Translations under genes and position numbers: made by a program
Assembly (NCBI GenBank): GCA_001270045.2
Contig: DF970667.1
Coordinates: forward strand, 271,975 to 335,974
DNA: 64,000 nt
From: Bacteroidales bacterium 6E
GTDB lineage: Bacteria; Bacteroidota; Bacteroidia; Bacteroidales; Prolixibacteraceae
Direction: 5' to 3'
Shown: in pieces, positions 27,339 to 36,933 of the stretch
Position numbering within the stretch: the stretch's first letter is position 1
Layout of the letters: each line of letters opens with the position of its first letter
The notes under the pieces: generated by a model
Told to the model about the DNA's origin: nothing
Database searches by the model: none
Seen by the model: only the letters and a program-made list of their open reading frames with translations

Positions 27339-27487
27339 AATGGATCATATTATGTCAGTTGAATCAGGTTGTCAATGATGAGCGATAACGGTTACCCAAC
27401 TGCCAGGTCGCTGTTAACATGCGACTTCCCCCCTGCCGTTACAATCCCTCCTGATGGTTTAATATCAGGATTTTGATGTTTCGACCA

Positions 27488-27518
27488 TAAAGATATCATC
27501 TATTTTACAAAATGCAAA
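27488..27518 (-). promoter_or_regulatory. Candidate Bacteroidota promoter for the TlpA-like lipoprotein gene
   Basis: On the minus strand TTTG (27518-27515) is followed after exactly 19 bases by TATCTTTA (27495-27488), one mismatch from TAnnTTTG. It would give a leader of about 145 bases before the start codon at 27338. The rest of the 265-base gap shows nothing else that I can support. Confidence 0.45.
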
Positions 27519-27603
27519 AATATGTTGATGGGATTTGCAGGATTGCCGGGAGCAACCTTATCGAATGTTAAAGAGAGGCAAATTGGACGCAGACAGGAAT
27601 GTC

Positions 27604-28776
27604 TTATAGCTTTTCGACCTCCCAAAACCGCTCCTTCCGGGTTTGGGGAATGAGGATTAGTCCGTATTGATCTTTCAAGATTTCGACAGCCTTCCCGAAG
27701 TCGATGGTCGGAATCACAAAGTCATACTTCCGGTCATCTTTGGCATTGACGGTCACCAACTGGTCATACTGTGCTTCGATAAAATCCCTGAGGTTATCCA
27801 GGGTGGCGCCTTTGGCTTCCCACTGATCGTAACGGATGGTAGTCCCCAATCCGGCTGACATCGTAAGGTGCGTGACCAGCAGTGAGTCGTTTGTTACCTG
27901 AAGAACGTTCACGAGGGTATCCATAGTAATCTCCCTGATTTCAAATCCCAGCTCACCGGGCAGCAGATACTTCAGCATCTCCACACAATTGGCCTGAGAC
28001 GTCATCTCCTCATCCGCTTTTAGGGTAACGTCGTAGGTGGTTTTCAGGAACGCCGAATCGCCCGATATAATCCGGGAGCGGTTGATCCCGTAAAACACCT
28101 GCAACATATTTTCAAGATCCTTATTAAAAACATTGATATCGAATGGATTGAAGTGATAATACGACGAGCCGCCCATATCGAGCTGGTGCTTCTGTGCCGT
28201 GAAGGAATACACCTGCTTTTCGGAAGGTGATTCCGACTGTCCGAGCTGCACGCTTGCATGTCCAGCATCAGCCCCCAGCACCTTGTTGATGAGCTGTTGG
28301 TCGAGATGGAACGGGCTTCCCTGCCACTTTACAATCCCATTCCGGTCGATCAGGAACGTCTCGGGATAACTCGTTACCCCAAATGCCCGGATGGTCTTCA
28401 TGTCCGGATCAGAACCCACCGGATAGTACATGACCATCTTGTCGAGGAACCGGCTGATCTCGTCAGGTTTGTCGAACGTCACCGACAGGTACACCACCTC
28501 GGGGAACTGCCTGGCCAGGTGATTTAATTCGGGAATCGACGCCACACAAGGGGCACATCGCGTAAACCAGAAATCAAGGACGATGGTTCTGCCCGTCAGG
28601 TCAGCCGGGATAGGCTTCACCTGCCAATCATTAACCTGGATTTTGGGATAGATCCATTGCTCAATATCGATTCCCGGGGCTGGCTTGCCGACCAGGTTCT
28701 CCTGCGAAAAACCCGTCAGTGACAGAACAACCACCACCGCAATCAGTAAAAATTCTCTCATCAGGCTATGCTTCAT
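27604..28776 (-). CDS. TlpA-like thioredoxin fused to a DUF3738-like domain
   Basis: This ~391-residue secreted protein has an N-terminal signal (REFLLIAVVVVLSLTGFSQ). A thioredoxin domain follows, with the active site FTRCAPC at 71-77 and a cis-Pro region SYPETFLIDRNG. The C-terminal ~200 residues resemble the DUF3738 'soil-associated' domain (LPGELGFEIREITMDTL, GATLDNLRDFIE, YDFVIPTI). The ATG at 28785 is rejected because a strong promoter element ends only 5 bases ahead of it. 28776 is used here; 28761 is also possible. Thioredoxin plus DUF3738 fusions are known in Bacteroidota and Acidobacteria without an assigned function. Confidence 0.8.
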   Translation of the reverse strand: MKHSLMREFLLIAVVVVLSLTGFSQENLVGKPAPGIDIEQWIYPKIQVNDWQVKPIPADLTGRTIVLDFWFTRCAPCVASIPELNHLARQFPEVVYLSVTFDKPDEISRFLDKMVMYYPVGSDPDMKTIRAFGVTSYPETFLIDRNGIVKWQGSPFHLDQQLINKVLGADAGHASVQLGQSESPSEKQVYSFTAQKHQLDMGGSSYYHFNPFDINVFNKDLENMLQVFYGINRSRIISGDSAFLKTTYDVTLKADEEMTSQANCVEMLKYLLPGELGFEIREITMDTLVNVLQVTNDSLLVTHLTMSAGLGTTIRYDQWEAKGATLDNLRDFIEAQYDQLVTVNAKDDRKYDFVIPTIDFGKAVEILKDQYGLILIPQTRKERFWEVEKL

Positions 28777-28789
28777 TGGGTACATAATA

Positions 28790-28823
28790 CAAACTTAGTC
28801 TTAAGATAGAAAAATGGTCCAAA
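28790..28823 (-). promoter_or_regulatory. Bacteroidota promoter for the TlpA/DUF3738 gene
   Basis: On the minus strand TTTG (28823-28820) and TAAGTTTG (28797-28790) match both consensus elements perfectly, with 22 bases between them. Transcription would start near 28784, which decides against the first in-frame ATG at 28785. Confidence 0.65.
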
Positions 28824-28941
28824 GTTGACTAAATTGAAGGTAATTTTCCTCATTTAATTATGATTTCCTGTCTGACTATTGCTGATTCTTTCTTTGCATT
28901 CCATACTTTTACCCCTTATGACTAATAGACGATTGCAATAC

Positions 28942-29727
28942 ATGAAAATCCTTTTCCTGACCATTACAGCCTCTCTTCTGATCGCGTTGGGGGCCACAGC
29001 CCAGCGCATCGAAGACCCGGTGTCTCATATCGACTGGAAAAAGGTGGTGTTAGCCAACAATGCCGAATTCAATGCCGGGAAACTGGACTGGGGATCCGGC
29101 TTTTTGATACGATTCAATAACGACACGATTGCCATCACGGCCAGAGATTTTACCGGCACTACATACACCCGCGGAGAGATGCTGCTAGTCAAAGACTTCG
29201 CCCGGGAAATGAAATACTGGAACATGTACATCCCCGACCAGCCATCGCAGTATGTTGCTCTCGATACGCTGGTCATGCCCGAACGCATCGAGCGAAAGGT
29301 CTCCATCCTTATGTTCTCCGCCAATTACCTCTCATTTTCACTGAAGCACAAGAATCCCAATATCATCCCGCTTGAGCCCGACACCAGGAAGATCCCCAAC
29401 CGCGATACAGTATTCATCGTGGGGTACGACCGTGACCATAACCTTCGGATTGTAGAAGGATTCGTTGAATTGGTGCCAAACGAGAAATATGCCGAATTGG
29501 AAATCAGGATCCGGACCAATGTCTACCTTGGCGATCCCGGATTTGCAGGTGCCCCAATCGTCGACAGGCAAGGAAAGGCCATCGGGCTCACCAACCGGTC
29601 GTATTACCTCTACAAGAACAAAAAGGGAAGAATCATCAGCGACAAGAAGCCCGTCGAAGGCGGCTATTACGAATTCTTCGTGAATGGCACTACCATGCGA
29701 AGTGTGCTGGGCAAAGGCGATAAATAA
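28942..29727 (+). CDS. Secreted trypsin-fold protein, catalytic residues apparently missing
   Basis: This 261-residue protein starts with a Sec signal (MKILFLTITASLLIALGATA), which is why 28942 is used over the longer frame from 28879. It shows the outline of a chymotrypsin-like protease: GSGFLIRF (51-58), a following strand AITARDF where the catalytic His is expected, and GDPGFAGAPIVDRQGKAIGL (197-216) where the family has GNSGGP. The active-site Ser position is Ala202, and no His is near residue 68. It is probably a non-catalytic binding or scaffold protein. Two more envelope proteins follow, suggesting a shared function. Confidence 0.65.
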   Translation: MKILFLTITASLLIALGATAQRIEDPVSHIDWKKVVLANNAEFNAGKLDWGSGFLIRFNNDTIAITARDFTGTTYTRGEMLLVKDFAREMKYWNMYIPDQPSQYVALDTLVMPERIERKVSILMFSANYLSFSLKHKNPNIIPLEPDTRKIPNRDTVFIVGYDRDHNLRIVEGFVELVPNEKYAELEIRIRTNVYLGDPGFAGAPIVDRQGKAIGLTNRSYYLYKNKKGRIISDKKPVEGGYYEFFVNGTTMRSVLGKGDK

Positions 29728-29762
29728 ATCAGAAGGGAAATCCTTCTACCGCTGTACGGAAC

Positions 29763-29811
29763 AGGATGACATCTTTTCGTTGCATTCGTCTTCGGAAAAA
29801 GATGTCATCCT
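29763..29811. repeat. Palindromic 13-mer pair, 36-base spacing
   Basis: AGGATGACATCTT (29763-29775) and AAGATGTCATCCT (29799-29811) are exact reverse complements of each other. The spacer between them (ttcgttgcattcgtcttcgga) is nearly the one found at 60500-60521. The pair follows the stop codon at 29727 by 36 bases. Confidence 0.85.
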
Positions 29812-29895
29812 TTCCGGAACCCACAACCTACCCCCCACGCATCCTTTTCATAACTTCCTCCGTCTTGCCTAAAGTAACCTAGCTGAAAATCAACC

Positions 29896-31185
29896 ATGAA
29901 ACAACGGAATGCCTTGTTCCTGCTTCTGCTTCTCTTCGGATGTGAGGACCAGTTTGAAGATACCTACCGCTATTCGCACATCATCACACAGTCGAAAACC
30001 TATCCGGTGTACCTCGACACAAGCGAGATCGACACCATCCTGGTCAGAGAGAACGCCCCCCTGGAGAAGCCCTTCAAGATCCTGTCCAATTACAACCACC
30101 TTTTCGTTGGCGAGATGCTGAGAGGGGTACACGTGTACCAAAAGCAGGCGTCAGCTATCCAATACCTCTGCCTCATCGAGTGCAAATACCTGAAGGACTT
30201 CGAGCTGGCAGGCACCAGGCTTTACATGAACAACCTGGTTGACATGGTGGTGGCTGATGTGACCCATCCCTTGCAGCTGCAGGTCATCCACCGCCAGAAA
30301 AACCATTTCAACCGTTTCACCAGCTACAAAACCTCGTGGAACCTGCCCTATGTCGAAGGGAAAGGATTTATCGTCGGACACGAAACACACGAACTCACCG
30401 GGGTGGTCACCGACGAGCAGACGGAGCTTGATTTTACCACACTTGACGAGCAATATGGAAGCATCACCACCACCGACCTGCCTGAAACCTGGTTCAGCGA
30501 AGAGCCCGAAAATGATCCTCCTTACGTGGGTATGGTCAGGGTTGGCATCGAACAGATCTACACCTATGGAAAGTACAACAGTTGGTCGATTTGCTCTTAC
30601 CGTACAGGGTTTTTCAGCGTAAGGGAGGAAGACCTGTGGACTGAACCCCGAGGAGGATACGCCCCTCCTTACTATTACAGCAATGCCTTCCCAACCCAGG
30701 TCTTCATGGAGGATGAAATGATTTACATCATGGGGAAGCTCACCAACCTCAGACAGAGTTATTGCGATGTCCATATTTACAATGAAGAGTACCCGCTCTA
30801 TTATCCGCTCTACTTTCCCGATTTTGTAGCCAAAGATATTTGCTATGTGCCCAACCTGAATGCCTTCGTGGTCCTTACAGGAACTTCCTTCCACGGCGTT
30901 TTTATCAGTGGCGACAGCCAGTCGGGGTTCAAGCGCACTTACAAAGACTTTGGGGTGGCAACCAATGCAGTCGAGATTTTCAGGAAGGGCAGCTACCTGG
31001 TCACCCTTGGCGATGAGTTGTCGGTCTGGACGGTAACTTCAGATGATATCACGCTGGTGAAAACCTACCCCGAAATTTCCGGAATATGTGGCAAGGTGGA
31101 GGACTCGAAATTGATTGTGGCCAACACCCAGGGAGTGTTCCAGTACAGCATTGCCGACCTTGAAAATATCCAACCCATCCCTTAA
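29896..31185 (+). CDS. Lipoprotein, LVIVD/beta-propeller-like, function unknown
   Basis: This 429-residue protein has a lipoprotein signal (MKQRNALFLLLLLFGC, Cys16). It contains repeating beta segments such as NYNHLFVGEMLRGVHVYQ, YMNNLVDMVVADVTHPLQL and LIVANTQGVFQYSIADLE. These resemble LVIVD repeats, which build propellers on the outer surface of Bacteroidota. The blades are irregular and I count only a few with confidence. It lies between the trypsin-fold protein and a small beta-barrel, 9 bases ahead of the latter, so the last two are surely co-transcribed. Ligand and role are unknown. Confidence 0.65.
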   Translation: MKQRNALFLLLLLFGCEDQFEDTYRYSHIITQSKTYPVYLDTSEIDTILVRENAPLEKPFKILSNYNHLFVGEMLRGVHVYQKQASAIQYLCLIECKYLKDFELAGTRLYMNNLVDMVVADVTHPLQLQVIHRQKNHFNRFTSYKTSWNLPYVEGKGFIVGHETHELTGVVTDEQTELDFTTLDEQYGSITTTDLPETWFSEEPENDPPYVGMVRVGIEQIYTYGKYNSWSICSYRTGFFSVREEDLWTEPRGGYAPPYYYSNAFPTQVFMEDEMIYIMGKLTNLRQSYCDVHIYNEEYPLYYPLYFPDFVAKDICYVPNLNAFVVLTGTSFHGVFISGDSQSGFKRTYKDFGVATNAVEIFRKGSYLVTLGDELSVWTVTSDDITLVKTYPEISGICGKVEDSKLIVANTQGVFQYSIADLENIQPIP

Positions 31186-31194
31186 CCGAATCCC

Positions 31195-31932
31195 ATGAAA
31201 AAGATATCCATCACCATACTGGCAATTATCTTAGCAGCAGCAGGTTTCGCCCAAATCACCGGGGAAAATAAACCCGACACTATGGGGAAGGAAACCCTGA
31301 CACTCATTGGTAAACGGAAGTCCAGCGGATTTTACGGCACCATGCAAATCAACCTGCTCATGGGGAACCACCAGTATGCGGAACGCTTCGTGCCTTATAA
31401 AGGGTATTCCTTATCATCGTCGATGCTCCCGGGCTATATTGTTCCGTCTGTCAATACCCGCTTTTCGGTCAGCCCTTCCTTCATGTTGAGCGGCGGCTTC
31501 CGTTTTAATAAACATTGGGCTGCAGGAGCCGGAGCGGGAATCGAGATTTTCGACCATAACCTTTACCCACTGTTTGCCGAACTGAAGTATACCTTCTGGG
31601 ACAACAGGATCTCGCCCTATGTGGCCTTGAAAGGTGGATATGCCTTCAAAGATTTCAAGGCGAAGTATCATGAAGAGCTTTGGCTGAACTGGCAGCCCTA
31701 CTACCTCAGCGATGCCACCCTGCGCAATTTCGGAGGGATGATGCTCCATCCCGAAATTGGGGTAAAAGTGCCCTTATACGACTACTGCGACCTGCTGTTT
31801 TCGGCAGCCTACCGCTACCAGGAAAAGAAATCAGTGGCCCGAAGGGAGCTCCCATCCAACCAGTACGACGAATGGGAACACATTGAAAAACTCAATAAGC
31901 TTTCCTTTGGGGTGGCTATCATGTTCAGGTAA
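31195..31932 (+). CDS. Small outer membrane beta-barrel protein, function unknown
   Basis: This 245-residue protein has a Sec signal (MKKISITILAIILAAAGFAQ) and alternating amphipathic strands rich in Tyr, Phe and Gly (for example NKHWAAGAGAGIEIF and YVALKGGYAFKDF). It ends in a strand closing with aromatic-basic residues (FGVAIMFR), as expected of an outer-membrane barrel of about 8-10 strands. I cannot place it in a named family. Its stop codon TAA (31930-31932) overlaps the first unit of a palindromic repeat array. Confidence 0.65.
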   Translation: MKKISITILAIILAAAGFAQITGENKPDTMGKETLTLIGKRKSSGFYGTMQINLLMGNHQYAERFVPYKGYSLSSSMLPGYIVPSVNTRFSVSPSFMLSGGFRFNKHWAAGAGAGIEIFDHNLYPLFAELKYTFWDNRISPYVALKGGYAFKDFKAKYHEELWLNWQPYYLSDATLRNFGGMMLHPEIGVKVPLYDYCDLLFSAAYRYQEKKSVARRELPSNQYDEWEHIEKLNKLSFGVAIMFR

Positions 31933-32002
31933 GATGACATCTTTTTGTTGCAAAAAGATGTCATCTTTTCGTTGCATTCATCTACCTAAAAGATGACATC
32001 TC
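31931..32002. repeat. Palindromic 13-mer array, 3 units
   Basis: Units lie at 31931-31943 (AAGATGACATCTT), 31955-31967 (AAGATGTCATCTT) and 31990-32002 (AAGATGACATCTC), with start spacings of 24 and 35 bases. A half unit (cgacatctt) follows near 32009. The first unit begins inside the stop codon of the barrel gene. The rest of the gap up to 32167 shows no gene or clear promoter. Confidence 0.88.
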
Positions 32003-32167
32003 ATTATCGACATCTTAAATTAATTTATCGAGGTCTGGCCGCAGGTCGGACCTCTCCCTATATCCCCCTTTTCAAATTGTTTTCATATATTCGACCCTGA
32101 TTTCGAACAGTGTCTTTTATCATACATATAGATGAAAACAACTACCATCTTCAAATAACTCCGATAA

Positions 32168-34399
32168 ATGAAACAAATAATTCCTGCATTTTTGCTTGCA
32201 CTGCTGACGGGCTGTTCGCAACCGAATGGGCTGATTATGGAAACGGCCTCAACCATGGCCATCACTGCTACCGATACCCGCGATTCCATCCTGTTGAAGG
32301 CGGCGCATGTGGTTCCGACCCCCAACCAGCTGGAGGCGCTCAAACGTGAATTCATCGCTTTTGTCCACTTTGGACCCAATACCTTTACCCGGATGGAATG
32401 GGGAACAGGCATGGAAGACCCCGCGATTTTCGACCTCAGGGAATTGGATACCGACCAATGGTGCGAGGCCATGAAGGCTGCCGGAATGAAAAAAGTCATT
32501 TTTACGGCCAAGCACCACGACGGGTTCTGCCTGTGGCAAAGCCGCTATACCGATCATGGCATCATGTCGACACCTTTCAGGGACGGCCAGGGCGATGTCA
32601 TGAAGGATCTCTCGGAATCATGCGAAAAGTACGGACTGAAGCTGGGTGTCTACCTCTCCCCTGCCGACTTGTTCCAGATCGAGAATCCCGAAGGATTGTA
32701 CGGCAACCTGAGCCAGAAGACAGAGCGGATCATCCCCCGACCGGTTGAAGGTCGTCCGTTTGCGAACAAAACCACGTTTACTTTCACTGTCGACGATTAC
32801 AACGAATATTTCCTGAACCAGCTGTTTGAGCTGCTCACCGAGTATGGCCCGGTGCACGAAGTCTGGTTCGACGGGGCCCATCCAAAACGTAAGGGCGGAC
32901 AAACCTACGACTACGAAGCCTGGAAGGAGCTGATCCATACGCTGGCGCCTGAAGCCGTCATTTTTGGCCGTGAGGATATCCGCTGGTGCGGAAACGAGGC
33001 CGGACGGACCCGCGATACAGAGTGGAACGTCATACCGTATACCTCACATCCCGACACGGGATCGCCTTCGGTGAACATGCAGGCCGAGATATTGGGAAGC
33101 ATTGACCAGTTGTCCGAAGCCAAATTCCTGCATTACATGCCCGCCGAAACCAATACCTCCATCCGTGAAAGCTGGTTCTATCGCGACGACTCCACCCAGA
33201 AGGTGCGCAGCGCCGACGATGTGTTCGACATTTACGAACGGACGGTTGGTGGTAACTCCATCTTCCTGCTCAACATCCCGCCAAATCGCGAAGGCCGCTT
33301 TTCCGTCGAGGATGTCATGGTCCTGGAGGAGGTCGGGAAACGCATCGGCGAAACATATGGCACCAATCTACTGAAAGGGGCAAAAGGCCCCCGCAAGGTA
33401 CTTGATGATAATACTGACACCCATGAATTGCTTACAGGTGAGGACCAGTCCATTGAAATCACCCTGGGCTCTGAGGTGGAAGCCAACCGCTTTGTCATAC
33501 AGGAAGCCATAGCCACCCACAGTGAACGTATCGAAAAACATGCGTTGGATGCCTGGATCGATAACCAGTGGCAGGAGGTCGTAACAGCCACAAATGTGGG
33601 ATATAAGCGGATCTTGCGTTTCCCTACCGTGACCACGTCAAAATTCAGGCTACGGATTTTGGAATCGCGCATGGCACCGGCCATAGCCACCGTTTCGGCC
33701 CATTATTACGAGAACCGTCCACCGCAACTGGCTTTAGCGCGCAGCATTGAAGGCATGCTGACCATTGAGCCGAAAAAGCATGATTTCGGCTGGAAATCGC
33801 ACGGCGTGGATGTTTCCGGGAATCTCAACAAAGACCTCGAAATTCGTTATTCGCTGGATGGAAGTGAACCATCCCAGACTTCAAGCTTGTATTCAGGTCC
33901 TTTCCTGCATGAATCCGGTCAGGTAAAAGCCCGTTCGTTTACCAGGGGACTGTCGGGCAGCATTGCCGAGAAGGTCTTCGGCATGGTCAAAAAAGACTGG
34001 AACCTGATGGGTGCCGACCGCGAAGGGGAAGGGCATGGCGGAACGATGGCTTTCGACGAGAACCCAAAAACCTATTGGCTTTCCAAAGGAAATGGCCCTC
34101 ACTACCTTTCTGTCGATCTGGGACAGAGTGCCAGTCTCAAGGGATTTGTCTATACACCACCCACTGCCCATGCGGAAGGCTTGATTGAGGAAGGGGTGAT
34201 CAAGACCAGTGCCGACGGCAGGAATTGGGAAACCCTGGAGTCATTCAGGTTCGGGAACCTGATCAATGATCCCACCCCCCGGACCCATTATTTCAGCGCG
34301 CCTGCAAAGGCCCGTTTCATCCGTGTCGAATCGCGCGTCATCGCCGGTGGCATGTCGGGCGCCGCCATCGCCGAAATTGACTTCCTGACCGAAAGATGA
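32168..34399 (+). CDS. GH29 alpha-L-fucosidase lipoprotein with C-terminal discoidin domain
   Basis: This 743-residue enzyme cleaves terminal alpha-L-fucose. A lipoprotein signal (MKQIIPAFLLALLTGC, Cys16) suggests it is held on the cell envelope. The GH29 barrel is clear: FVHFGPNTFTRMEWG, VIFTAKHHDGFCLWQS and the nucleophile motif HEVWFDGAHP with Asp235. After the catalytic part there is a chitobiase-like beta domain (SLDGSEPSQTSSLYSG) and a C-terminal F5/8 type C (CBM32-like) domain (DGRNWETLESF, RFIRVESRVIAGGMSG). The stop codon lies inside a degenerate palindromic repeat. The GH123-type gene follows on the same strand. Confidence 0.92.
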   Translation: MKQIIPAFLLALLTGCSQPNGLIMETASTMAITATDTRDSILLKAAHVVPTPNQLEALKREFIAFVHFGPNTFTRMEWGTGMEDPAIFDLRELDTDQWCEAMKAAGMKKVIFTAKHHDGFCLWQSRYTDHGIMSTPFRDGQGDVMKDLSESCEKYGLKLGVYLSPADLFQIENPEGLYGNLSQKTERIIPRPVEGRPFANKTTFTFTVDDYNEYFLNQLFELLTEYGPVHEVWFDGAHPKRKGGQTYDYEAWKELIHTLAPEAVIFGREDIRWCGNEAGRTRDTEWNVIPYTSHPDTGSPSVNMQAEILGSIDQLSEAKFLHYMPAETNTSIRESWFYRDDSTQKVRSADDVFDIYERTVGGNSIFLLNIPPNREGRFSVEDVMVLEEVGKRIGETYGTNLLKGAKGPRKVLDDNTDTHELLTGEDQSIEITLGSEVEANRFVIQEAIATHSERIEKHALDAWIDNQWQEVVTATNVGYKRILRFPTVTTSKFRLRILESRMAPAIATVSAHYYENRPPQLALARSIEGMLTIEPKKHDFGWKSHGVDVSGNLNKDLEIRYSLDGSEPSQTSSLYSGPFLHESGQVKARSFTRGLSGSIAEKVFGMVKKDWNLMGADREGEGHGGTMAFDENPKTYWLSKGNGPHYLSVDLGQSASLKGFVYTPPTAHAEGLIEEGVIKTSADGRNWETLESFRFGNLINDPTPRTHYFSAPAKARFIRVESRVIAGGMSGAAIAEIDFLTER

Positions 34400-34582
34400 C
34401 CTCTTCTTCGGAAAAAAGATGACATCTTCTCGATGCAAAGGATGATGTCTTTTCGTTGACAGACTCATTGGAAAAGATTTCATCCTTTTTTAAATTTATT
34501 CGTAATTTTAACTCACTGCCCCGCATCCACGATCCATATCGTGAGCTATGTGAGGCACCATGAAACGTGAGGATGTAATCCT
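34393..34582. repeat. Degenerate palindromic 13-mer array plus one separate unit
   Basis: Recognisable units are 34393-34405 (AAGATGACCTCTT), 34416-34428 (AAGATGACATCTT), 34439-34451 (AGGATGATGTCTT) and 34474-34486 (AAGATTTCATCCT). The last two are 35 bases apart and the spacer again contains ttcgttg. A further unit, AGGATGTAATCCT, stands alone at 34570-34582. It lies between an in-frame ATG at 34560 and the true start of the next gene. The first unit covers the stop codon of the fucosidase gene. Confidence 0.75.
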
Positions 34583-34598
34583 CCAAAAACTAAACACC

Positions 34599-36878
34599 AT
34601 GCTTCCAAAGAAACAAATCCTCCTTGTAGTGACACTTTTGCTGGCCATCGGAATCCGGGGATTCGCCCAGGAAAACGCCAGGGTCGACCCATATCACCGC
34701 GAGCCGGGCGGATTTGGCTATCTGCTCGAAAACAATGACCAGTGTGCCGTCTGGTGGGCCGAAGGGGCCTATAAAGTCATGCACGACGCGCCCATCCCGG
34801 AGCAGGAGGGAGATACCGTCAGGATTTGGTCGGCACGAAATGAGTACGAATCGTTTCTTCTGGTCATCAGACCCAATCGGAAACTCGAGAATGTCAGGGT
34901 ATCAGTATCTCCGTTAACCAGTGACGATGGCTCGACGATCCCATCCGACCATAGCATCATTCGAAAGGTCGGTTACGTGAAAGTGACCAAGCCAACCGAT
35001 GGCTATGGCTTCACGGGCTGGTGGCCCGACCCGCTGCCTCTGGCCAAAGGTCCGGAGACCCTGCCAGGCGGCGAAAACCAACCCTATTGGGTGACTGTCA
35101 AAACCCCGGCTGGAGTGTCGCCGGGAACGTTTCACGGCACAGTGACCATCAGCGCCGAAGGATGGAGCACAACCCTTCCCATTCTGCTGAATGTATGGAA
35201 TTTCGCCCTGCCCGAAGTGACATCCATGCGCTCGGGTTTTGGATTAAACATGGAAACGGTCAATGAATATCACCAATTGACGGATCCTGACGATTCGAAA
35301 GAAGTGTTTGACCTCTACATGCAGGAGTTCAGGAACTATAAAATCGCTCCTTACGACCCCTTTGAATTTGCGCCAATCAGGGAAACCGTTTCGGGAATAT
35401 CCTGGCGTGGCGGGTTTTTCGACAGTGCCGAAAAGCATGCAGGCAAGTATGCTTATAAGGTCACGGACGAAAGCCGAAGTGAAGACCCATTTGCCGAATC
35501 GGATTTCATGGAGGTTGGCTTCGGCCCGCATGAGCTGTCATGGTGGACAAAAACGCAGGCCAGGGAGCAGCAGTTCTGTGTAAAGGTAGCTTGCTACAAT
35601 GCTGAAAAGGAGCTGTTGATCTTTGAAAACAGGATGGAGGTATTTACCGGCGATGCCGGCTGGAAAGCTTATTCCCTCCCCCTGGGCACGTTGTCCGATG
35701 AAATCCGTTTCCTGAAGGTTTTCCTTTATCCGGCCTTTCATTCCTATACAGGCGAGCACATAGGTACAAGCTGGTTCGATGACCTGAAACTGGAAGATGG
35801 CGAAAAGAGAAACCTTTTGCCAGCCGGAAATTTTGAAGTCGACCCCGACAATATCAACATCGACCTCGATTTTACGGAGTTTGACAAGGCCGGGGAGCGG
35901 TACCTCGACGGCTTTGGCTTCAATGCATTCCGTCTGGCCCTTAAAGGAATGGGGCATGGAACTTATTACGACCGTTCTCCGGGTGTTTTTGAAGGATTTG
36001 AACAGGGGACCGTGGAATATGAAAAACTCATGCAGCGTTACCTGGGACAAATCCAGCGGCATCTTGAAGAAAAAGGATGGCTGGGCAAAGAGTATATCTA
36101 TTGGTTCGACGAACCTGATGTCAAGGATTACCCTTTTGTGCGTGAGGGAAACGAGATGATCAAGAAGCATGCCCCCAAACTGACGACTTTCCTCACCGAA
36201 CATGTGGCCGGACAAGACATTTCGGATGTTACCGACATCAGTTGCACAATCTGGAACAAGCTTGACCATGAAAAGGCGCGAAAGCTGAATGAGCGCGGAT
36301 TGGAATACTGGACCTACCTCTGCTGCTGGCCCAAGTCTCCATGGATTTCAGAGTTTATCGACCACGATGCCGTTAACCTGAGAATGTGGATCTGGGCGTC
36401 ATGGAAATTCCAGTTTAAGGGAATCCTGATCTGGTCGACCAACTACTGGAACTCACAATCGGCTTCGCCCAGAGACTATCTCCAAAATCCATGGCAAGAA
36501 CCTATGTCATTTGTGACAGGATATGGCTGGCCACAAGGGAAGCAAACCATCTGGGGAAATGGCGACGGACGCTTTTTCTATCCGCCAAACAAGGAACCCA
36601 ACATCAAAAGCAAACCATGGATGGAAGGACCTGTACCATCGCTGCGCCTTGAAATCCTGCGCGATGGCCTCGAAGACTACGAATACCTGGTCTTATTGAA
36701 AAAGGGAATTGAACAGGCCAGCGGAAAAAAGAAGGAACTGGCCAAAGAAGCCGGGCAACTGCTTGAACTACCTGCCGGACTCATTACCGATGAGAAAACG
36801 TATTCCAAAAACCCGAAAGATCTTTTGGAATATCGCCAAAGGCTGGCCCGTTACATCGAATTGCTTCAGGTCCATTGA
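34599..36878 (+). CDS. GH123-like glycoside hydrolase (DUF4091), secreted
   Basis: This 759-residue secreted protein starts at 34599, where a signal peptide opens (MLPKKQILLVVTLLLAIGI). An ATG at 34560 would add residues encoded by a repeat unit and is rejected. An N-terminal Ig-like region (GVSPGTFHGTVTISAEGW) is followed by a catalytic barrel with the adjacent Asp504-Glu505 pair in IYWFDEPDVKDY, as in GH123 beta-N-acetylgalactosaminidases, which use substrate-assisted catalysis. The hallmark LRLEILRDGLEDYEYLVLL of DUF4091 lies near the C-terminus. An insert at about 245-410 may be an extra beta-sandwich domain. Substrate is probably an N-acetylhexosamine-capped glycan. Confidence 0.85.
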   Translation: MLPKKQILLVVTLLLAIGIRGFAQENARVDPYHREPGGFGYLLENNDQCAVWWAEGAYKVMHDAPIPEQEGDTVRIWSARNEYESFLLVIRPNRKLENVRVSVSPLTSDDGSTIPSDHSIIRKVGYVKVTKPTDGYGFTGWWPDPLPLAKGPETLPGGENQPYWVTVKTPAGVSPGTFHGTVTISAEGWSTTLPILLNVWNFALPEVTSMRSGFGLNMETVNEYHQLTDPDDSKEVFDLYMQEFRNYKIAPYDPFEFAPIRETVSGISWRGGFFDSAEKHAGKYAYKVTDESRSEDPFAESDFMEVGFGPHELSWWTKTQAREQQFCVKVACYNAEKELLIFENRMEVFTGDAGWKAYSLPLGTLSDEIRFLKVFLYPAFHSYTGEHIGTSWFDDLKLEDGEKRNLLPAGNFEVDPDNINIDLDFTEFDKAGERYLDGFGFNAFRLALKGMGHGTYYDRSPGVFEGFEQGTVEYEKLMQRYLGQIQRHLEEKGWLGKEYIYWFDEPDVKDYPFVREGNEMIKKHAPKLTTFLTEHVAGQDISDVTDISCTIWNKLDHEKARKLNERGLEYWTYLCCWPKSPWISEFIDHDAVNLRMWIWASWKFQFKGILIWSTNYWNSQSASPRDYLQNPWQEPMSFVTGYGWPQGKQTIWGNGDGRFFYPPNKEPNIKSKPWMEGPVPSLRLEILRDGLEDYEYLVLLKKGIEQASGKKKELAKEAGQLLELPAGLITDEKTYSKNPKDLLEYRQRLARYIELLQVH

Positions 36879-36933
36879 TTAAACACCTCGATTGTAAAAT
36901 CTTCGGATTTGAGGGAATTTCAGGTGGCATAAC

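Noticed and set aside
34560-34598. Upstream start for the GH123-like gene
   Set aside because: The added residues are encoded by a palindromic repeat unit, and a signal peptide begins at the ATG at 34599.
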